Shown here one piece after another: positions 25,522 through 34,222 of a DNA stretch of 64,000 nt. Each line of letters opens with the position of its first letter. Positions within the stretch are counted from its first letter, which is position 1. Source of the stretch: Oxalobacteraceae bacterium OTU3CAMAD1. GTDB taxonomy: Bacteria; Pseudomonadota; Gammaproteobacteria; Burkholderiales; Burkholderiaceae_D. Location of the stretch: NCBI GenBank assembly GCA_024123915.1, contig CP099650.1, forward strand, positions 2,976,001-3,040,000, written 5' to 3'. A model generated the notes under the pieces. The model was not told the DNA's origin, did not search any database, and was given only the letters and a program-made list of their open reading frames with translations. Made by a program: the position numbers and the translations under genes.

Positions 25522-26502
25522 TTAGCTAGTTGGAGTGCGGATCAGCAGGAGCGCCACGAAGGCCGCAACCATTAATAATAATGTGAGACAAATTTCACGC
25601 AGGCTCAAGGCCGGCTGTCTGTATCTTTCTATAAGCTTCGCGTGGCGATCTTTTTCGACACCTATTTTCATGCCGAAATTGGCCAAGTGGATGCGCCGCC
25701 ACACGTTGATGGTGCGCTCATCCACCACCATTGGTAACCATGTGGGGAAGCGCAATAGCATAAGTTCCAAAAATGGCATGTCTATGCCGAGTTGTAGGTC
25801 GTCAGGAGTTTCCTGATCGCTCAGACGTTGGAGTATTTCGCCCTGAACCAGTATTTCGTCTGCGGGCTGTGCCGCATACATCAGGTATTCTTCGAGCGCC
25901 TGATTTACTAGAAAGCCTGAATGACCGAGCAGTCTTAGAGCGCGTCTGTCAGCCATCCATCCGAACAGTTTGGCGGCAGCGACCAGCAACGTTTTATTTC
26001 CCGGTGCCCATCCCGCCGCGAGGCGCCTCGCCAGCAGACTTTCGAACATTGTTCGTGCCTCCAGGTTGATTAACCGGCTGTCTGTGCGATGCCGTTCTAA
26101 CGCGGCTTCCCAATAAAATTCTTCTTGTGCGTGCAGGCTAGTCGACAGCCGGCCACATACGTCCTCGAAGTTCGCGAATACAGCCGCTGCAAGTTGCGCC
26201 GCGTCTTCTGGATTTTGCTGCAGTTGGATGGATGATGGTGGTGCAGAGCGAAACCTGACCGCCGCTTGGCGGGGACGAAAGTCGGGCACGGTCGCATTAT
26301 TGACATTGCCAACCGGCCCTCGATCGAGCCACGCCAGCGCGGCATCATAGGCTTCGCGCAACGCTTGGAAGCTCGCGGCGTCGGTTTCCTGGTCGATCTG
26401 TTTGAGTTCGTGCGAATAGGCCCGCCGCACTGCTTGCTTGTCAGTATCGGAAGTAAGGCCTAAACGGGTAAGAAAAACCGGTGTGTCGCCATCGGCAAAC
26501 AT
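25522..26502 (-). CDS. J-domain-like membrane-anchored protein lacking HPD
   Basis: A 326 aa protein with an N-terminal helical hairpin resembling a J domain (FLTRLGLTSDTDKQAVRRAY, then FQALREAYDAALAWL), but the loop where HPD should stand reads HELKQIDQETD, so DnaK ATPase stimulation is unlikely. The rest is helical and charged, ending in one C-terminal membrane helix (EICLTLLLMVAAFVALLLI), which suggests a tail-anchored inner-membrane protein facing the cytoplasm. Function unknown. It is a single-gene unit in a more A/T-rich stretch, convergent with the esterase and followed upstream by a DUF3606 gene. Confidence 0.7.
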   Translation of the reverse strand: MFADGDTPVFLTRLGLTSDTDKQAVRRAYSHELKQIDQETDAASFQALREAYDAALAWLDRGPVGNVNNATVPDFRPRQAAVRFRSAPPSSIQLQQNPEDAAQLAAAVFANFEDVCGRLSTSLHAQEEFYWEAALERHRTDSRLINLEARTMFESLLARRLAAGWAPGNKTLLVAAAKLFGWMADRRALRLLGHSGFLVNQALEEYLMYAAQPADEILVQGEILQRLSDQETPDDLQLGIDMPFLELMLLRFPTWLPMVVDERTINVWRRIHLANFGMKIGVEKDRHAKLIERYRQPALSLREICLTLLLMVAAFVALLLIRTPTS

Positions 26503-26581
26503 GCACGTCCCTGCAATTGGTTAATGAATATTTCCACTTGGAATTTTAACCTAATTGAATGTGGGTTGTGCTTTTATAAAT

Positions 26582-26764
26582 CTATGCGGACAACCGTCGC
26601 CTCACTTCGTAGACGTTGCGGCCCACTTCGCGCACCACTTCGAGCAACTTGGCCGGCGGGACATCGAATTCGTCGGCCCAGTAGCGCACCGCTTGTGTGA
26701 GCTTAGGATTGATGGTGGTCTGGAAGCGGAAGTCCGCCGGACTGGAGCTAGGGTGTGGCTGCAT
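26582..26764 (-). CDS. DUF3606 family small protein, paralogue 1
   Basis: A 60 aa cytoplasmic protein whose C-terminal two thirds (LTQAVRYWADEFDVPPAKL, then EVVREVGRNVYEVRRRLS) match the DUF3606 pattern: a YW motif, a short helix and an EVG turn. Function is unknown. A second copy at 31355-31537 is about 70 percent identical by eye over this core; the pair flanks the siderophore receptor operon. It lies in front of the Fur-box promoter on the opposite strand. Confidence 0.7.
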   Translation of the reverse strand: MQPHPSSSPADFRFQTTINPKLTQAVRYWADEFDVPPAKLLEVVREVGRNVYEVRRRLSA

Positions 26765-26857
26765 GATGTTAAATAAATAGTATCGGGTTTCACAATGGTG
26801 GCAGCGATTCGGGCGCTCTACCGTGTATTACCGCACTTATGGCTGCAAATCGGGCGC

Positions 26858-26886
26858 TTGACCAAACAGAAAGATTTCCTGATAAT
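26858..26886 (+). promoter_or_regulatory. promoter of the siderophore receptor operon
   Basis: TTGACC (26858-26863), a 17-bp spacer and GATAAT (26881-26886) make a good sigma-70 promoter. The -10 box is also the first hexamer of the Fur box. The transcript would have a leader of about 140 nt before the GTG start at 27035. Confidence 0.6.
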
Positions 26887-26899
26887 GGTAATCATTCTT
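26881..26899 (+). promoter_or_regulatory. Fur box
   Basis: GATAATGGTAATCATTCTT agrees with the 19-bp Fur consensus GATAATGATAATCATTATC at 16 positions. It overlaps the -10 element, the classical position for iron-dependent repression. It is the only clear Fur box I found in the window. Confidence 0.8.
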
Positions 26900-27034
26900 A
26901 TTTGCAAGCCACGCGCGTTTCCCGGCGCTAGCCAGCACACCATCTGCCCACCGATCGCCGGCGATTTCCTCGGATTTCTTCTTGACCCATGTTGGTCGGT
27001 ACGGGTGGTTCCATGTACCGGAGAGCCAAGCCCT

Positions 27035-29185
27035 GTGAAATCCCTGAATCCCACGTTGTATCCGCGCGCGCGCTTGCCGGGCGCCATCATCGCCGTGGTC
27101 GCCGCCTTGTCGGCGCCGCACACCTCCGCCCAAGTCGCCGCGAAGGCGGTTGACGACGCCGCCGTGCCGGCGGTGCTGGTGTCGGCTTCGCGCTCCAATA
27201 TCGCCACCAACCAGGCGCCGCAAACGGTGGTCATCATCAAGCAGGAGGAGATCGAGCGCCAGATGGCGATATCGGGCAATTCCTCCGATGTGTTGAGCAG
27301 CGTGCTGCCTTCCTATACGCCGAGTCGCGGCAAGATGAACGGCTCCGGCGAGACGCTGCGCGGCCGCACGCCGCTGTTGCTGGTCGACGGCGTGCCGCAA
27401 TCGAACCCGATGCGGCCGACCGGCCGCGAGGCGCACACGATCGACTTTTCGATGGTGGAGAGGATCGAGGTGGTGCAGGGCGCGAACGCGATCAATGGAC
27501 TGGGCGCGACCGGCGGTACCATCAACATCATCACCAAGCGCCCGGAGAAGGGCGCGTTCAACCAGTCGATCGACGTGCAGACCACACTGCCGACCAGCGA
27601 TGTGGGCTCGGAGACGGCCAGCTACAAGACCGCCTATCGCCTCGATGGCCGCAACGACAAGTTCGAATACCTGTTCGCCCTGTCCTACGAGGACCAGGGC
27701 CTGTACCTGGACGGCAAGGGCCGTTCGATCGGCACCGACAACACGCAGGGCGATCTGATGGACTCGCGCACCTACGATGTGCTGGCGAAGCTGGGCTACT
27801 GGATCGACGACGACCAGCGCCTGCAGGTTTCGGTCAACCGCTACAAGATCAAATCCAAGGCCGGCTACCTGGCCGTGGCGGGGGACCGCGTGCGCGGCAT
27901 TCCCACCACCTCCATCGAGGGCACGCCGCCCGGCACGGCGCCGTGGAACGACGTGTGGACCTCGAGCCTGAGCTACCGCCACGCCAACCTGGCGGGCATG
28001 GAGCTGTCGGCGATGGTGTTCAACCAGGAGTTCGAGGGCCTGTTCGGCGCGGATATCTCGGCGACCTTCCAGGACCCGCTGATCGCGCCAACCGGCACGC
28101 TGTACGATCAATCGCGCTCGGTCGCCTCCAAGTACGGCAGCAAAGTGGGGCTGAGCCGCGACGATCTGCTCAACGGCCGCCTGAAGCTGACCGTCGGTTT
28201 CGACACGCTGTTCGACAAGGGCAAGCAGGACCTGTATCTGACCAGCCGCACCTACGTGCCGCAATCCGAATACCGCAACCTGTCCTTGTTCCTGCAGGGT
28301 GAATACAAACTGCTCGATACGCTGACGATGCACGCCGGCGTGCGCAAGGAGAAGGCCGATCTGGAGATCGACACTTATCGCACGCTGGCGCAGTACCGGC
28401 GCGTGCTGGTCCAGGGCGGCACCATCGATTTCAACGAGACGCTGATGAACGCGGGTCTGGTGTGGAATCCGGTCAAGGACGTGTCGCTGTTCACCAGCTA
28501 CTCGGAGGGCTTCGGCATGCCGGATATCGGCCGCGTGCTCCGCTCGATTAACACCGTCGGCCAAAGCGTGGCCAACATGCGCGACCTGCAGCCGATCCTC
28601 ACCAAGAGCGTGGAAGTGGGCGGACGCTATCACAGCGGCGCCTGGGATCTGGATGCAAGCCTGTTCCGCTCCGATTCCGATTTCGGCACGCGCGTGGTGC
28701 CGATCAACGGCGCCTTCATGATGGCGCGCGAGAAGACGCGCATCGAGGGCGTGGACCTGAGCCTGGGCCACCGCTTCACCAAGGCGCAACGCGCCAAGCT
28801 GTCCTACGCCTACACCAAGGGTCGTTACGACAGCGACGAAAACGGTACGCTCGACGCCAAGCTGGATGGCCTGAACGTGGCGCCGAATCGCCTGATCGCC
28901 ACCTGGAGCGCGGACTGGAACGGCAAGTTCTCGACCTTCGTGCAGGCGCAGCACGCGTTCAGCCAGTCGTTCGACGATCCGGCCAAGGAGTTCGGCGGCT
29001 ACACGCTGGTCGATGCGAGCGCCAACTACAAGCTCGGGAAAAATGGCGAACTGCGCATGTCGATGGCCAACCTGTTCGACCGGAGTTACATCACGTACTA
29101 CTCGCAAAGCGCGCTGGTGGAGCCGAGGCGCTACTTCGCGGGTCGCGGACGCACCGTGAGCCTCGGCTACGCGCTGCGATTCTGA
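27035..29185 (+). CDS. TonB-dependent siderophore receptor
   Basis: A 716 aa iron-siderophore receptor. GTG 27035 is chosen: it follows CGGAGAG and begins a signal peptide ending near PHTSAQ, while the in-frame reading back to 26795 is not signal-like and crosses the Fur-box promoter. The plug shows VLVSASRSNIATNQAPQTV, LRGRTPLLLVDGVPQSN and IEVVQGANAINGLGATGGTI, the siderophore-receptor style; the barrel ends RTVSLGYALRF. It heads a four-gene operon (receptor, DUF3649, PepSY, DUF3325) under a Fur box, a conserved arrangement for hydroxamate or catecholate uptake. The exact siderophore is not readable. Confidence 0.92.
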   Translation: MKSLNPTLYPRARLPGAIIAVVAALSAPHTSAQVAAKAVDDAAVPAVLVSASRSNIATNQAPQTVVIIKQEEIERQMAISGNSSDVLSSVLPSYTPSRGKMNGSGETLRGRTPLLLVDGVPQSNPMRPTGREAHTIDFSMVERIEVVQGANAINGLGATGGTINIITKRPEKGAFNQSIDVQTTLPTSDVGSETASYKTAYRLDGRNDKFEYLFALSYEDQGLYLDGKGRSIGTDNTQGDLMDSRTYDVLAKLGYWIDDDQRLQVSVNRYKIKSKAGYLAVAGDRVRGIPTTSIEGTPPGTAPWNDVWTSSLSYRHANLAGMELSAMVFNQEFEGLFGADISATFQDPLIAPTGTLYDQSRSVASKYGSKVGLSRDDLLNGRLKLTVGFDTLFDKGKQDLYLTSRTYVPQSEYRNLSLFLQGEYKLLDTLTMHAGVRKEKADLEIDTYRTLAQYRRVLVQGGTIDFNETLMNAGLVWNPVKDVSLFTSYSEGFGMPDIGRVLRSINTVGQSVANMRDLQPILTKSVEVGGRYHSGAWDLDASLFRSDSDFGTRVVPINGAFMMAREKTRIEGVDLSLGHRFTKAQRAKLSYAYTKGRYDSDENGTLDAKLDGLNVAPNRLIATWSADWNGKFSTFVQAQHAFSQSFDDPAKEFGGYTLVDASANYKLGKNGELRMSMANLFDRSYITYYSQSALVEPRRYFAGRGRTVSLGYALRF

Positions 29186-29186
29186 T

Positions 29187-29483
29187 ATGTCCGACCAGCG
29201 TCCCGGCCTTATGCCGCGCGCCGCCGTCACAGCGCTGCGTGTGCTGGGCGCGGTCGGCGGTGGCTATGCGTTGACGGCGTTAACGGTGGCCGTCGGCGCG
29301 GTGGCGCTGTCCCGCGCAGGCATGGCGCGCTCGGAGGCTGTGGCGCTGGCGGCGATGCTCGGGTTTGTGCTGTATCTGGCGTTGCTGCTGTGGGGCTTCA
29401 GCGTGCGTCATGTGGGCCGCCTGTGGCTGGCCTTTTGCTGCGGCGCGGCCGTCATGTGGGCGCTATGGCGCTTGCTGGCCTGA
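29187..29483 (+). CDS. DUF3649 iron-uptake-associated membrane protein
   Basis: A 98 aa inner-membrane protein with three hydrophobic segments (ALRVLGAVGGGYALTALTVA, AVALAAMLGFVLYLALLLW and LWLAFCCGAAVMWALWRLL). Length, topology and gene order match DUF3649 proteins, which are found almost always between a siderophore receptor and a PepSY protein. It starts one base after the receptor stop codon. The molecular role is not established; it may help the PepSY reductase assemble. Confidence 0.85.
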   Translation: MSDQRPGLMPRAAVTALRVLGAVGGGYALTALTVAVGAVALSRAGMARSEAVALAAMLGFVLYLALLLWGFSVRHVGRLWLAFCCGAAVMWALWRLLA

Positions 29484-29492
29484 GGGGCGGGG

Positions 29493-31028
29493 ATGGGCGA
29501 TACCTTCACCAAATCGATGGCGGCGCTGCACACGTGGGCAGGCGTGACGATCGGCGCGCTGTTGTTCGCCATCTTCTGGATGGGGACATTGAGCGTCTTC
29601 AGTAACGAGATCGATCGCTGGATGCTGCCCGATACGCGCCTCGAGGTCCGGGAGGCGACGACGGCGCCTTCGCTGGACCGCATCGCGCAAGCGGTGCTGC
29701 CCAGCGTGCCGGCCGGCGCGCGGCAGTGGCGCGTCGATCTGCCCACCGCGCGCGCGCCGGTGATGGAGTTCTCCTATCGCGGCGCCGACGGAGTGGAACA
29801 TGCCCGTCTGCTCGACCCGTCCAGCTACGCCTTTCTGCCGCCGCAGGGATCTGCCGGCGCCACTGGCTTTATCGTGCCGTTCCATTATCACCTGCATCTG
29901 AACTGGATGGAAATCGGCAAGTGGCTGGTCGGCGTGGCTGCGATGACGATGCTGGTGATGCTGGTGTCAGGCGTGATCGTCCACAAGAAAATCATCGCCC
30001 AGTTTTTCACCTTCCGTCCGCGCAAGCGCTGGCAGCGCAGTGCCCTGGACCTGCACAATCTGACCGGGGTGCTGGCGTTGCCGTTCCATTTCGCGATCGC
30101 CCTGTCGGGCCTTGTCATCTTCATGACGATCTATTTTCCGCAATCGTATTACGGCGCCTATGGCAGTACCGCGAAGGACAAGGCGGCGTTCACGGCGGAG
30201 GCCTACGGGCGCTACACCCGCAAACCGGCGAAGGCGCCAGGGACCCTGGCGTCGCTGGACGCCATGCGCGAACGCGCGGAGCGGGAGTGGCGGGGCGGCC
30301 AGCCGTATTTTGTGCGGGTGTGGAATCCGGGCGACGCCAACAGCTACGTCGAATTGCGCCGCTCTTATGCGCACGACATGACGATGAACCTCGACCAGAT
30401 CTATTTCGACGCCACCACCGGCGAAGTGCTCGCGCGCTTCGAGGCCGGACCGGTGATGACGGTGCAGCGCTTTTTCTCGGGTTTGCACTTCGTCCGCTTC
30501 GAGCGTTGGACGTTGCGCTGGCTGTACTTTTTTGGCGGCATATCCGGTTGTGTGATGATAGCCACCGGTTTTTTATTCTGGCTGGAAGGGCGGCGTGCCC
30601 GTCATGCGAAGCATGGACTGGCCGGGGTGGCGATCGTGGAAGGCCTGACCATCGGCAGCGTGACCGGTATTTTGCTGGCGACCTTGGCCTTTTTTGTCGC
30701 CAATCGTTTGCTGCCGGCGGACGCAGGCTACGCGGGAGTGGATCGCGCGGGGATGGAAATCCGCGTGTTCTATGTGGTGTGGGTACTGGCGTTTTGTCAC
30801 GCCTGGTGGCGGCGGGCTTGCGCGTGGCGCGAGCAGTTGTGGGCCATCGCCGGGTTAGCTGTGCTGGCGGTGGGCTCGAATTGGGCCACGACTGGCGAGC
30901 ATGTGCTCAAGGCATTGGCGCAAAGCCAGTTTGCCGTCGCCGGCATGGACTTGGGATTGATGGGTACCGCTTTGCTGGCGCTGATGGCGGTCAGGAGGCT
31001 AAAGGTCGGGAGGATACAAGGTGCTTGA
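29493..31028 (+). CDS. PepSY-associated TM protein (ferric-siderophore reductase-like)
   Basis: A 511 aa inner-membrane protein of the PepSY_TM family, relatives of which (FoxB, PiuB, FhuF-like reductases) reduce or process ferric siderophores in the periplasm. The first membrane helix (LHTWAGVTIGALLFAIFWMG) carries the family HTWAG signature, followed by a periplasmic PepSY domain, FHYHLHLNWM, further helices with LHNLTGVLALPFHFAIALSG, and a C-terminal helical group. The several intramembrane His residues suit haem or metal coordination. It starts 9 bp after DUF3649 and overlaps the DUF3325 gene by 8 bp. Confidence 0.88.
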   Translation: MGDTFTKSMAALHTWAGVTIGALLFAIFWMGTLSVFSNEIDRWMLPDTRLEVREATTAPSLDRIAQAVLPSVPAGARQWRVDLPTARAPVMEFSYRGADGVEHARLLDPSSYAFLPPQGSAGATGFIVPFHYHLHLNWMEIGKWLVGVAAMTMLVMLVSGVIVHKKIIAQFFTFRPRKRWQRSALDLHNLTGVLALPFHFAIALSGLVIFMTIYFPQSYYGAYGSTAKDKAAFTAEAYGRYTRKPAKAPGTLASLDAMRERAEREWRGGQPYFVRVWNPGDANSYVELRRSYAHDMTMNLDQIYFDATTGEVLARFEAGPVMTVQRFFSGLHFVRFERWTLRWLYFFGGISGCVMIATGFLFWLEGRRARHAKHGLAGVAIVEGLTIGSVTGILLATLAFFVANRLLPADAGYAGVDRAGMEIRVFYVVWVLAFCHAWWRRACAWREQLWAIAGLAVLAVGSNWATTGEHVLKALAQSQFAVAGMDLGLMGTALLALMAVRRLKVGRIQGA

Positions 31029-31338
31029 GTCGCTGACCATGCTGGGCGCGGCGGCGATGTCGTATGTGGCATTCGCCTGGCTGGCGCTGTCGCAGGAGGG
31101 GCACTGGCGCGCGCTGCCGGGCAATGCCGACCAAACCCCGCCGGCCGCGCATGTGCTGCGGCGCTGGCGCTGGTGGGCGGCGTGTGTGCTGGCCTGCGCG
31201 TACGCGCTTTGCCTGTGGGGCCACGGCCCGAGTTTCGGGACCGTGTTGTGGATGCTGCTGTCGGCGGCCGGCGCGATGGCGGTAGCCTTCACGCTGAGCT
31301 GGCGCGCACGTTGGCTGCGCGCGCTGGCTTTTCGGTGA
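31021..31338 (+). CDS. DUF3325 membrane protein
   Basis: A 105 aa inner-membrane protein with three helices (SLTMLGAAAMSYVAFAWLAL, WWAACVLACAYALCLWG and VLWMLLSAAGAMAVAFTLSW). It begins with GTG inside the end of the PepSY gene, so it is translationally coupled. DUF3325 is the usual last member of receptor/DUF3649/PepSY operons; its biochemical role is unknown. It ends 16 bp before the convergent second DUF3606 gene. Confidence 0.83.
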   Translation: MLESLTMLGAAAMSYVAFAWLALSQEGHWRALPGNADQTPPAAHVLRRWRWWAACVLACAYALCLWGHGPSFGTVLWMLLSAAGAMAVAFTLSWRARWLRALAFR

Positions 31339-31354
31339 ATAGTCGCTGTCCGAC

Positions 31355-31537
31355 TTAGGTCGACAGGCGTTTGCGCACTTCGAGCAGGTTGCGGCCCACT
31401 TCGCGGACCACTTCGAGCAGCTTCGATGGCGGCACGTCGAACTCACTAGCCCAATAGCGCACGGCCTGCGTCAGGTTGGGATTAATCGTATGTTGGCAGC
31501 GGAAATCCGCTTCGTTGGCGTTTTGATATGCTTGCAT
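31355..31537 (-). CDS. DUF3606 family small protein, paralogue 2
   Basis: A 60 aa protein nearly parallel to the gene at 26582: same length, same RYWASEFDVPPSKLLEVVRE core, and a C-terminal EVRKRLST. The N-terminus differs (MQAYQNANEADFRC). The DNA of the two copies is also alike through the shared core, suggesting local duplication around the siderophore operon. No function is known for DUF3606. Confidence 0.7.
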   Translation of the reverse strand: MQAYQNANEADFRCQHTINPNLTQAVRYWASEFDVPPSKLLEVVREVGRNLLEVRKRLST

Positions 31538-31681
31538 GATGTCTCATTTATTGATAGTGCGACGTTGATCAAATGGCACCGATTGCGTTGTCCTGCACTG
31601 CTATAACGCATGGGATGCCGATTCGGATGACAAAAGGCGCAAAAAATATTTGAGAGATCCTTGCTTGTTTTTCCGCTAAGG

Positions 31682-32845
31682 TTACGCCGCGGCTTGCGCG
31701 ACCGGCGCCTGGGCCGGGGTGGCATAGCGCGCGATGCTGAACGGGGCGATCGGCGTGTCGGTGGCGCCGGTGGCGATCAACTCGGCCATCGTTTCGCCGA
31801 CACCGGGTCCGATCTGGAAGCCGGCGCCGCAAAAACCGAAGGCGTAGTGCAGCCCCGGCGTGGTCGCGCTGGGACCCATCACCGGCAGGTCGTCCGGCAT
31901 ATAGCCTTCCACGCCACTCCATACGCGGATGATATTCAGTTTCGTCACCACCGGCGCCAGGCGCGCCATCTGCTTGAACTGCGTGAGCGTGTGCTCTGGC
32001 AGCACCGGCGCGGTGCGCGGCTCCGTGGTCGAATTGGAGCGCCCGCAGCCGCCCATGACGATGTTCCCGCGCTTGACCTGGCGGAAGTACAGCGTCTCTT
32101 CCAAAGTGGTGGCGGCGACGCCGATCGACGGTCCAACGATGTAGGGCATGGGCTCGGTCACCGCCATCTGCGGGCCGCGCACCACCAGCGGCACCGGCTC
32201 GTTGAACTGGGCGGACATCTTCGCTCCCCAGGCGCCGCTGGAGACCAGCATCACGGGCGCGGTGAACTCGCGGCCGTCGGCGCAAACGGCGCGAAAATCC
32301 ACGCCGTCCTTCGACAGCGACTTGACCTCGGTATTCTCGTGGATGTGCGCCCCGGCCCGCGCCGCCGCCCGGCCGAACGCCGGTGCCGCGAGACGGGGAT
32401 TGGCATGGCCGTCCTCCGCCGACAGCGAGCCGGCGATCACCTCCGGCCCTAGGAAGGGATAACGGCTGCGCATCGCGGCGGTCGACAGCAGTTCCAGATT
32501 GAGGCCGTAGTCGCGCGCCTCGCGGGCGTAGACCTCCATCCGGTCCGCGCCTTCCTGGCCGTAGGCACAGCGCAGGTGGCCGGCGCGGACCAGTTCCGCG
32601 TCCTCGCCCAGTAGTTCTGGAAGTCGCAGCCACACCCGGTGCGCGCGGTTGGCCAGCGGCAGCTGCGACAGGAAACGTCCCTGCCGGCGCACGTTGCCGA
32701 AATTGACCCCGCTTGCCTGCTGGCCCACCAGCCAGCGCTCCAGCAGAATGACGGAGACGCCGCGCTGGCGCAGGAAGAAGGCGGTGGAGGCGCCCATGAT
32801 GCCGCCGCCGATGATCAGGACGTCGGCCTGTGTTGGATTGCTCAT
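31682..32845 (-). CDS. FAD-dependent amine/amino-acid oxidase, HcnC/OoxB-like beta subunit
   Basis: A 387 aa DAO-family flavoprotein. The dinucleotide-binding motif VLIIGGGIMGASTAFFL stands at the N-terminus, followed by the glycine-oxidase-like SGVNFGNVRRQG, and the C-terminal FAD contact YAFGFCGAGFQIGPGVGE. It abuts the BFD-type flavoprotein gene (stop and start adjacent) and is last of a seven-gene operon. With the ferredoxin-like and NAD(P)/FAD subunits upstream it forms an HcnABC / opine oxidase / D-hydroxyproline dehydrogenase type heterotrimer. Linkage to an importer favours a catabolic dehydrogenase over cyanide synthesis. Confidence 0.88.
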   Translation of the reverse strand: MSNPTQADVLIIGGGIMGASTAFFLRQRGVSVILLERWLVGQQASGVNFGNVRRQGRFLSQLPLANRAHRVWLRLPELLGEDAELVRAGHLRCAYGQEGADRMEVYAREARDYGLNLELLSTAAMRSRYPFLGPEVIAGSLSAEDGHANPRLAAPAFGRAAARAGAHIHENTEVKSLSKDGVDFRAVCADGREFTAPVMLVSSGAWGAKMSAQFNEPVPLVVRGPQMAVTEPMPYIVGPSIGVAATTLEETLYFRQVKRGNIVMGGCGRSNSTTEPRTAPVLPEHTLTQFKQMARLAPVVTKLNIIRVWSGVEGYMPDDLPVMGPSATTPGLHYAFGFCGAGFQIGPGVGETMAELIATGATDTPIAPFSIARYATPAQAPVAQAAA

Positions 32846-34222
32846 TTAACTCTGCTCCTCGCGGGTCCGGAAGGATAATGGTTTGACAGGCGCCTGGCCG
32901 CGCAGCCGTCCGACCCGCTCCAGCGGCACGCCGGCGGCGTGCGCTATGATCTCGGCGCCGGCGTTGGCGCAGTAGCGCCCCTGGCAGCGTCCCATCCCCA
33001 CGCGGCTGAAGGCCTTGGCGCGGTTGGCCTCGTGCGCGCCCATGTCGTTGACGACGCGGCGCAATTCACCGGCGGTGATGCATTCGCAGCGGCAGACGAT
33101 GGTGTCGTCGGGCAGGGCGGCGGCTTGCGTTGCCGGCCACGGGAAGGCCTGCACCAGACCGCGGCGGAACGATTCCATCCTGGCTTGTTCGCGGCCCAGC
33201 GCGGCGACGCGGCCGGCGTCCGTGGCGTGGCCAAGGTCGGCCAGCGCGGACAGTGCGGCCAGACGCCCGGCGTTCTCCGCGCCCTCGGCGCCGAGGATGC
33301 GGGCGCCGTCGCCGGCCAGGTAGACGTTGGCCACGGAGCTGCGGCCTTCCATGCTGACCTGCGGGAACCACTGGCGTGTCTCGTCGTCGTAGCGGAAGGC
33401 GCAGCCGGCCAAGTCGGCCAACTGGGTTTCCGGGCGCAGGTGATAGCCCAGCGCGATGGCGTCGCACGCCAATGTATGCGCCGCGCCGCCGGCGTCCCGG
33501 TAGGAAAGCCCGGTGACGCCTTCTTCCGCGCTACCGCCGATGGAAACCGGCGTTATCCCGGACAGCACCGGCACGCCGGCCTTGCGCAGCGCCGCGATGT
33601 ACGACAAACCCTGTTGCAGCAGTCGCGGGCGCGCCAGCAGCTTGGGCAGAGCGGCGATCTGGTGGCGCAGGCGCGAGGTATCCAGCACGGCGGCGATGTT
33701 GGCGCCGGCCTTCAGGTACTGCATCGCCACCAGGTACAGCAACGGGCCGCTGCCGAGGAATACCACCCGGCCGCCGATGGAACAGCCTTGCGATTTAAGG
33801 GCGATCTGCGACGCGCCGAGACTGAACACGCCGGACAGCTCCCATCCCGGCACAGGCATCAGGCGGTCGGTGGCGCCGGAGCAGACCACCAGCGCCGAAT
33901 AGGGCAGCTTTTCGGTGCGGTGGTCGCTGACCACGTGCAGGTGGCCTTCGGAGATATTCCACGCCAGCGTCTCGGGCCGGTAGTCGATCTTGTCGCGCAG
34001 GGCGTCGAAGCTTCGGTGCACGGCTTGCGCGCGCGCGGCTTCGCTGCCGTACAGCGACTCATAGCTGCGGGTGAAATGTTCCGGCTGCCGGCGATAAATT
34101 TGGCCGCCGTCGCGCCGACCCTCGTCGATGACGATGGGACGCAGGCCGGCGGCCACCAGTTCCTCGGCCGCGCGTACGCCGGCCGGGCCGGCGCCGATGA
34201 TGATTACGCCTGGTTGAGCCAT
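32846..34222 (-). CDS. FAD/NAD(P)-dependent oxidoreductase with [2Fe-2S] BFD-like domain, HcnB/OoxA-like
   Basis: A 458 aa alpha subunit. Starting at ATG 34222 the protein opens with VIIIGAGPAGVRAAEELVAAG (FAD site) and has a second Rossmann motif GGRVVFLGSGPLLYL near residue 150. The C-terminus holds a BFD-like cluster domain with CRCECI and GRCQGRYC, four cysteines placed for a [2Fe-2S] centre. This architecture is shared by HcnB, OoxA/NoxA and D-hydroxyproline dehydrogenase alpha subunits. It overlaps the small 2Fe-2S gene by 19 bases. A longer reading to 34525 is merely the frame opposite that gene. Confidence 0.88.
   Translation of the reverse strand: MAQPGVIIIGAGPAGVRAAEELVAAGLRPIVIDEGRRDGGQIYRRQPEHFTRSYESLYGSEAARAQAVHRSFDALRDKIDYRPETLAWNISEGHLHVVSDHRTEKLPYSALVVCSGATDRLMPVPGWELSGVFSLGASQIALKSQGCSIGGRVVFLGSGPLLYLVAMQYLKAGANIAAVLDTSRLRHQIAALPKLLARPRLLQQGLSYIAALRKAGVPVLSGITPVSIGGSAEEGVTGLSYRDAGGAAHTLACDAIALGYHLRPETQLADLAGCAFRYDDETRQWFPQVSMEGRSSVANVYLAGDGARILGAEGAENAGRLAALSALADLGHATDAGRVAALGREQARMESFRRGLVQAFPWPATQAAALPDDTIVCRCECITAGELRRVVNDMGAHEANRAKAFSRVGMGRCQGRYCANAGAEIIAHAAGVPLERVGRLRGQAPVKPLSFRTREEQS

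Noticed and set aside
26795..27034. N-terminal extension of the siderophore receptor
   Set aside because: It would put the Fur-box promoter inside the gene and gives no signal peptide; GTG 27035 has a ribosome site and signal sequence.
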